Below the pieces are notes generated by a model. That model saw only the letters and a program-made list of their open reading frames with translations, did not search any database and was not told the origin of the DNA. Source: Mycobacterium sp. MBM (lineage in GTDB: Bacteria; Actinomycetota; Actinomycetes; Mycobacteriales; Mycobacteriaceae). From it: a DNA stretch of 64,000 nt. The stretch lies in assembly GCA_021648845.1 (NCBI GenBank), contig JAKJHY010000004.1:124001-188000 (forward strand). Direction: 5' to 3'. Numbering within the stretch: position 1 is the first letter of the stretch; each line of letters begins with the position of its first letter. Both the position numbers and the translations under genes were made by a program. Shown here piece by piece: positions 63,478 to 64,000 of the stretch.

Positions 63478-64000
63478 CCGTCCTCCAGGATCGTGACCTG
63501 CTCGCCACCGTTCCCTGCGAACTCCTCATCGGCGGCACCTGGCAACCCTCGACCTCCGGTGCGACCCTGAGTGTCACCGATCCCGCAACCGGTGCGGTGA
63601 TCAAGGAGATCGCCGACGCCACGCCCGCCGACGGGCTGGCCGCCCTGCAGGCCGCCGACGACGCGGCAGAGCAGTGGGCCGGTACCAGCGCGCGTCGGCG
63701 TGCCGACATCCTGCGCGCTGCGTTCGATCTGGTGCAGGACCGCAAGGAAGACTTCGCCTGGCTGATGAGCCTGGAGATGGGCAAACCGCTGGCCGAAGCC
63801 CGCGGTGAGGTTGCCTACGGTGGCGAGTTCCTGCGCTGGTTCAGTGAGGAGGCGGTACGTGTGCAGGGCCGCTACGGGGCTAATCCCGAAGGCACCGGGC
63901 GCATGATCGTCACCCAACACCCAGTAGGGCCGTGCTTCCTGATCACACCGTGGAACTTCCCGCTGGCCATGGCGACTCGCAAGATCGCGCCCGCCCTGGC
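63474..64000 (+). CDS. gabD: Succinate-semialdehyde dehydrogenase, 5' part (continues past window)
   Basis: The first 175 codons of an ALDH. CELLIGGTWQPS, VTDPATGAVIKEIADAT, SLEMGKPLAEARGEVAYGGEFLRWFSEEAVRV and the catalytic-Asn PWNFPLAMATRKIAPALA are typical of GabD-type succinate-semialdehyde dehydrogenases; the catalytic Cys lies beyond the edge. It would convert the HpaI product succinate semialdehyde to succinate. The ATG overlaps the stop of the hydroxylase, so pathway entry and exit enzymes are cotranscribed. Confidence 0.88.
   Translation, partial: MTVLQDRDLLATVPCELLIGGTWQPSTSGATLSVTDPATGAVIKEIADATPADGLAALQAADDAAEQWAGTSARRRADILRAAFDLVQDRKEDFAWLMSLEMGKPLAEARGEVAYGGEFLRWFSEEAVRVQGRYGANPEGTGRMIVTQHPVGPCFLITPWNFPLAMATRKIAPAL

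Overview
The window reads as chromosome of a fast-growing environmental mycobacterium (Mycolicibacterium-type). It is GC-rich with strong third-position GC bias and frequent GTG/TTG starts. The left part follows the Mycobacterium tuberculosis Rv0251c-Rv0265c order: Hsp20, nirB-nirD, a sirohydrochlorin-chelatase-like protein, a HemD/response-regulator fusion, AAC(2')-I, 5-oxoprolinase subunits C and B, and a siderophore-binding lipoprotein. The M. tuberculosis narK3 and cobU/cobQ1 genes of that stretch are missing. No tRNA, rRNA, insertion sequence or CRISPR array was seen.

Layout. 1-4034: a large exported beta-propeller/Ig-repeat protein, cut by the window edge. 4.2-14.0 kb: the conserved mycobacterial block, with an HspR-type operator in front of hsp20. 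14.1-19.7 kb: an agmatine module (TetR, N-carbamoylputrescine amidohydrolase, agmatine deiminase, amidohydrolase, PuuP-like importer) with a perfect palindrome in the divergent promoter. 19.8-28.3 kb: oxidoreductases (class A flavin monooxygenase, Zn-alcohol dehydrogenase coupled to a Baeyer-Villiger-type monooxygenase, and a Tat-exported three-subunit molybdenum aldehyde/xanthine dehydrogenase). 28.6-33.7 kb: small stress and envelope genes (TetR/DUF1330 pair, L,D-transpeptidase, TspO, MFS exporter, RsbW-like kinase, PPOX flavoprotein). 33.8-40.6 kb: a TreS-like GH13 enzyme and a glycogen debranching enzyme flanking an RsbP-RsbQ pair. 40.7-45.6 kb: a molybdopterin oxidoreductase with an IclR regulator and palindrome, TerC, and LysE.

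45.7-64.0 kb is the most distinctive part: an apparently complete amine-to-central-metabolism cluster. A flavin amine oxidase, a MoaF-like protein and two APC permeases would bring in and deaminate an aromatic amine such as tyramine. An aldehyde dehydrogenase would give the hydroxyphenylacetate. A divergent MobA-like single-component flavin hydroxylase would make homoprotocatechuate. HpaD, HpaE, a FAH-family enzyme, HpaH and HpaI carry out meta-cleavage to pyruvate and succinate semialdehyde, and a succinate-semialdehyde dehydrogenase (cut at the window end) finishes the route. Unusual points are the fusion of the FAH enzyme to an RraA-like domain, the translationally coupled GntR regulator, a small ORF with a strong Shine-Dalgarno sequence in front of the hydroxylase, and a 15-bp-arm double-palindrome operator between a TetR gene and a permease. 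Substrate assignments are inferences from gene families and context; the homoprotocatechuate core (HpaD, HpaE, HpaH, HpaI) rests on conserved active-site residues.
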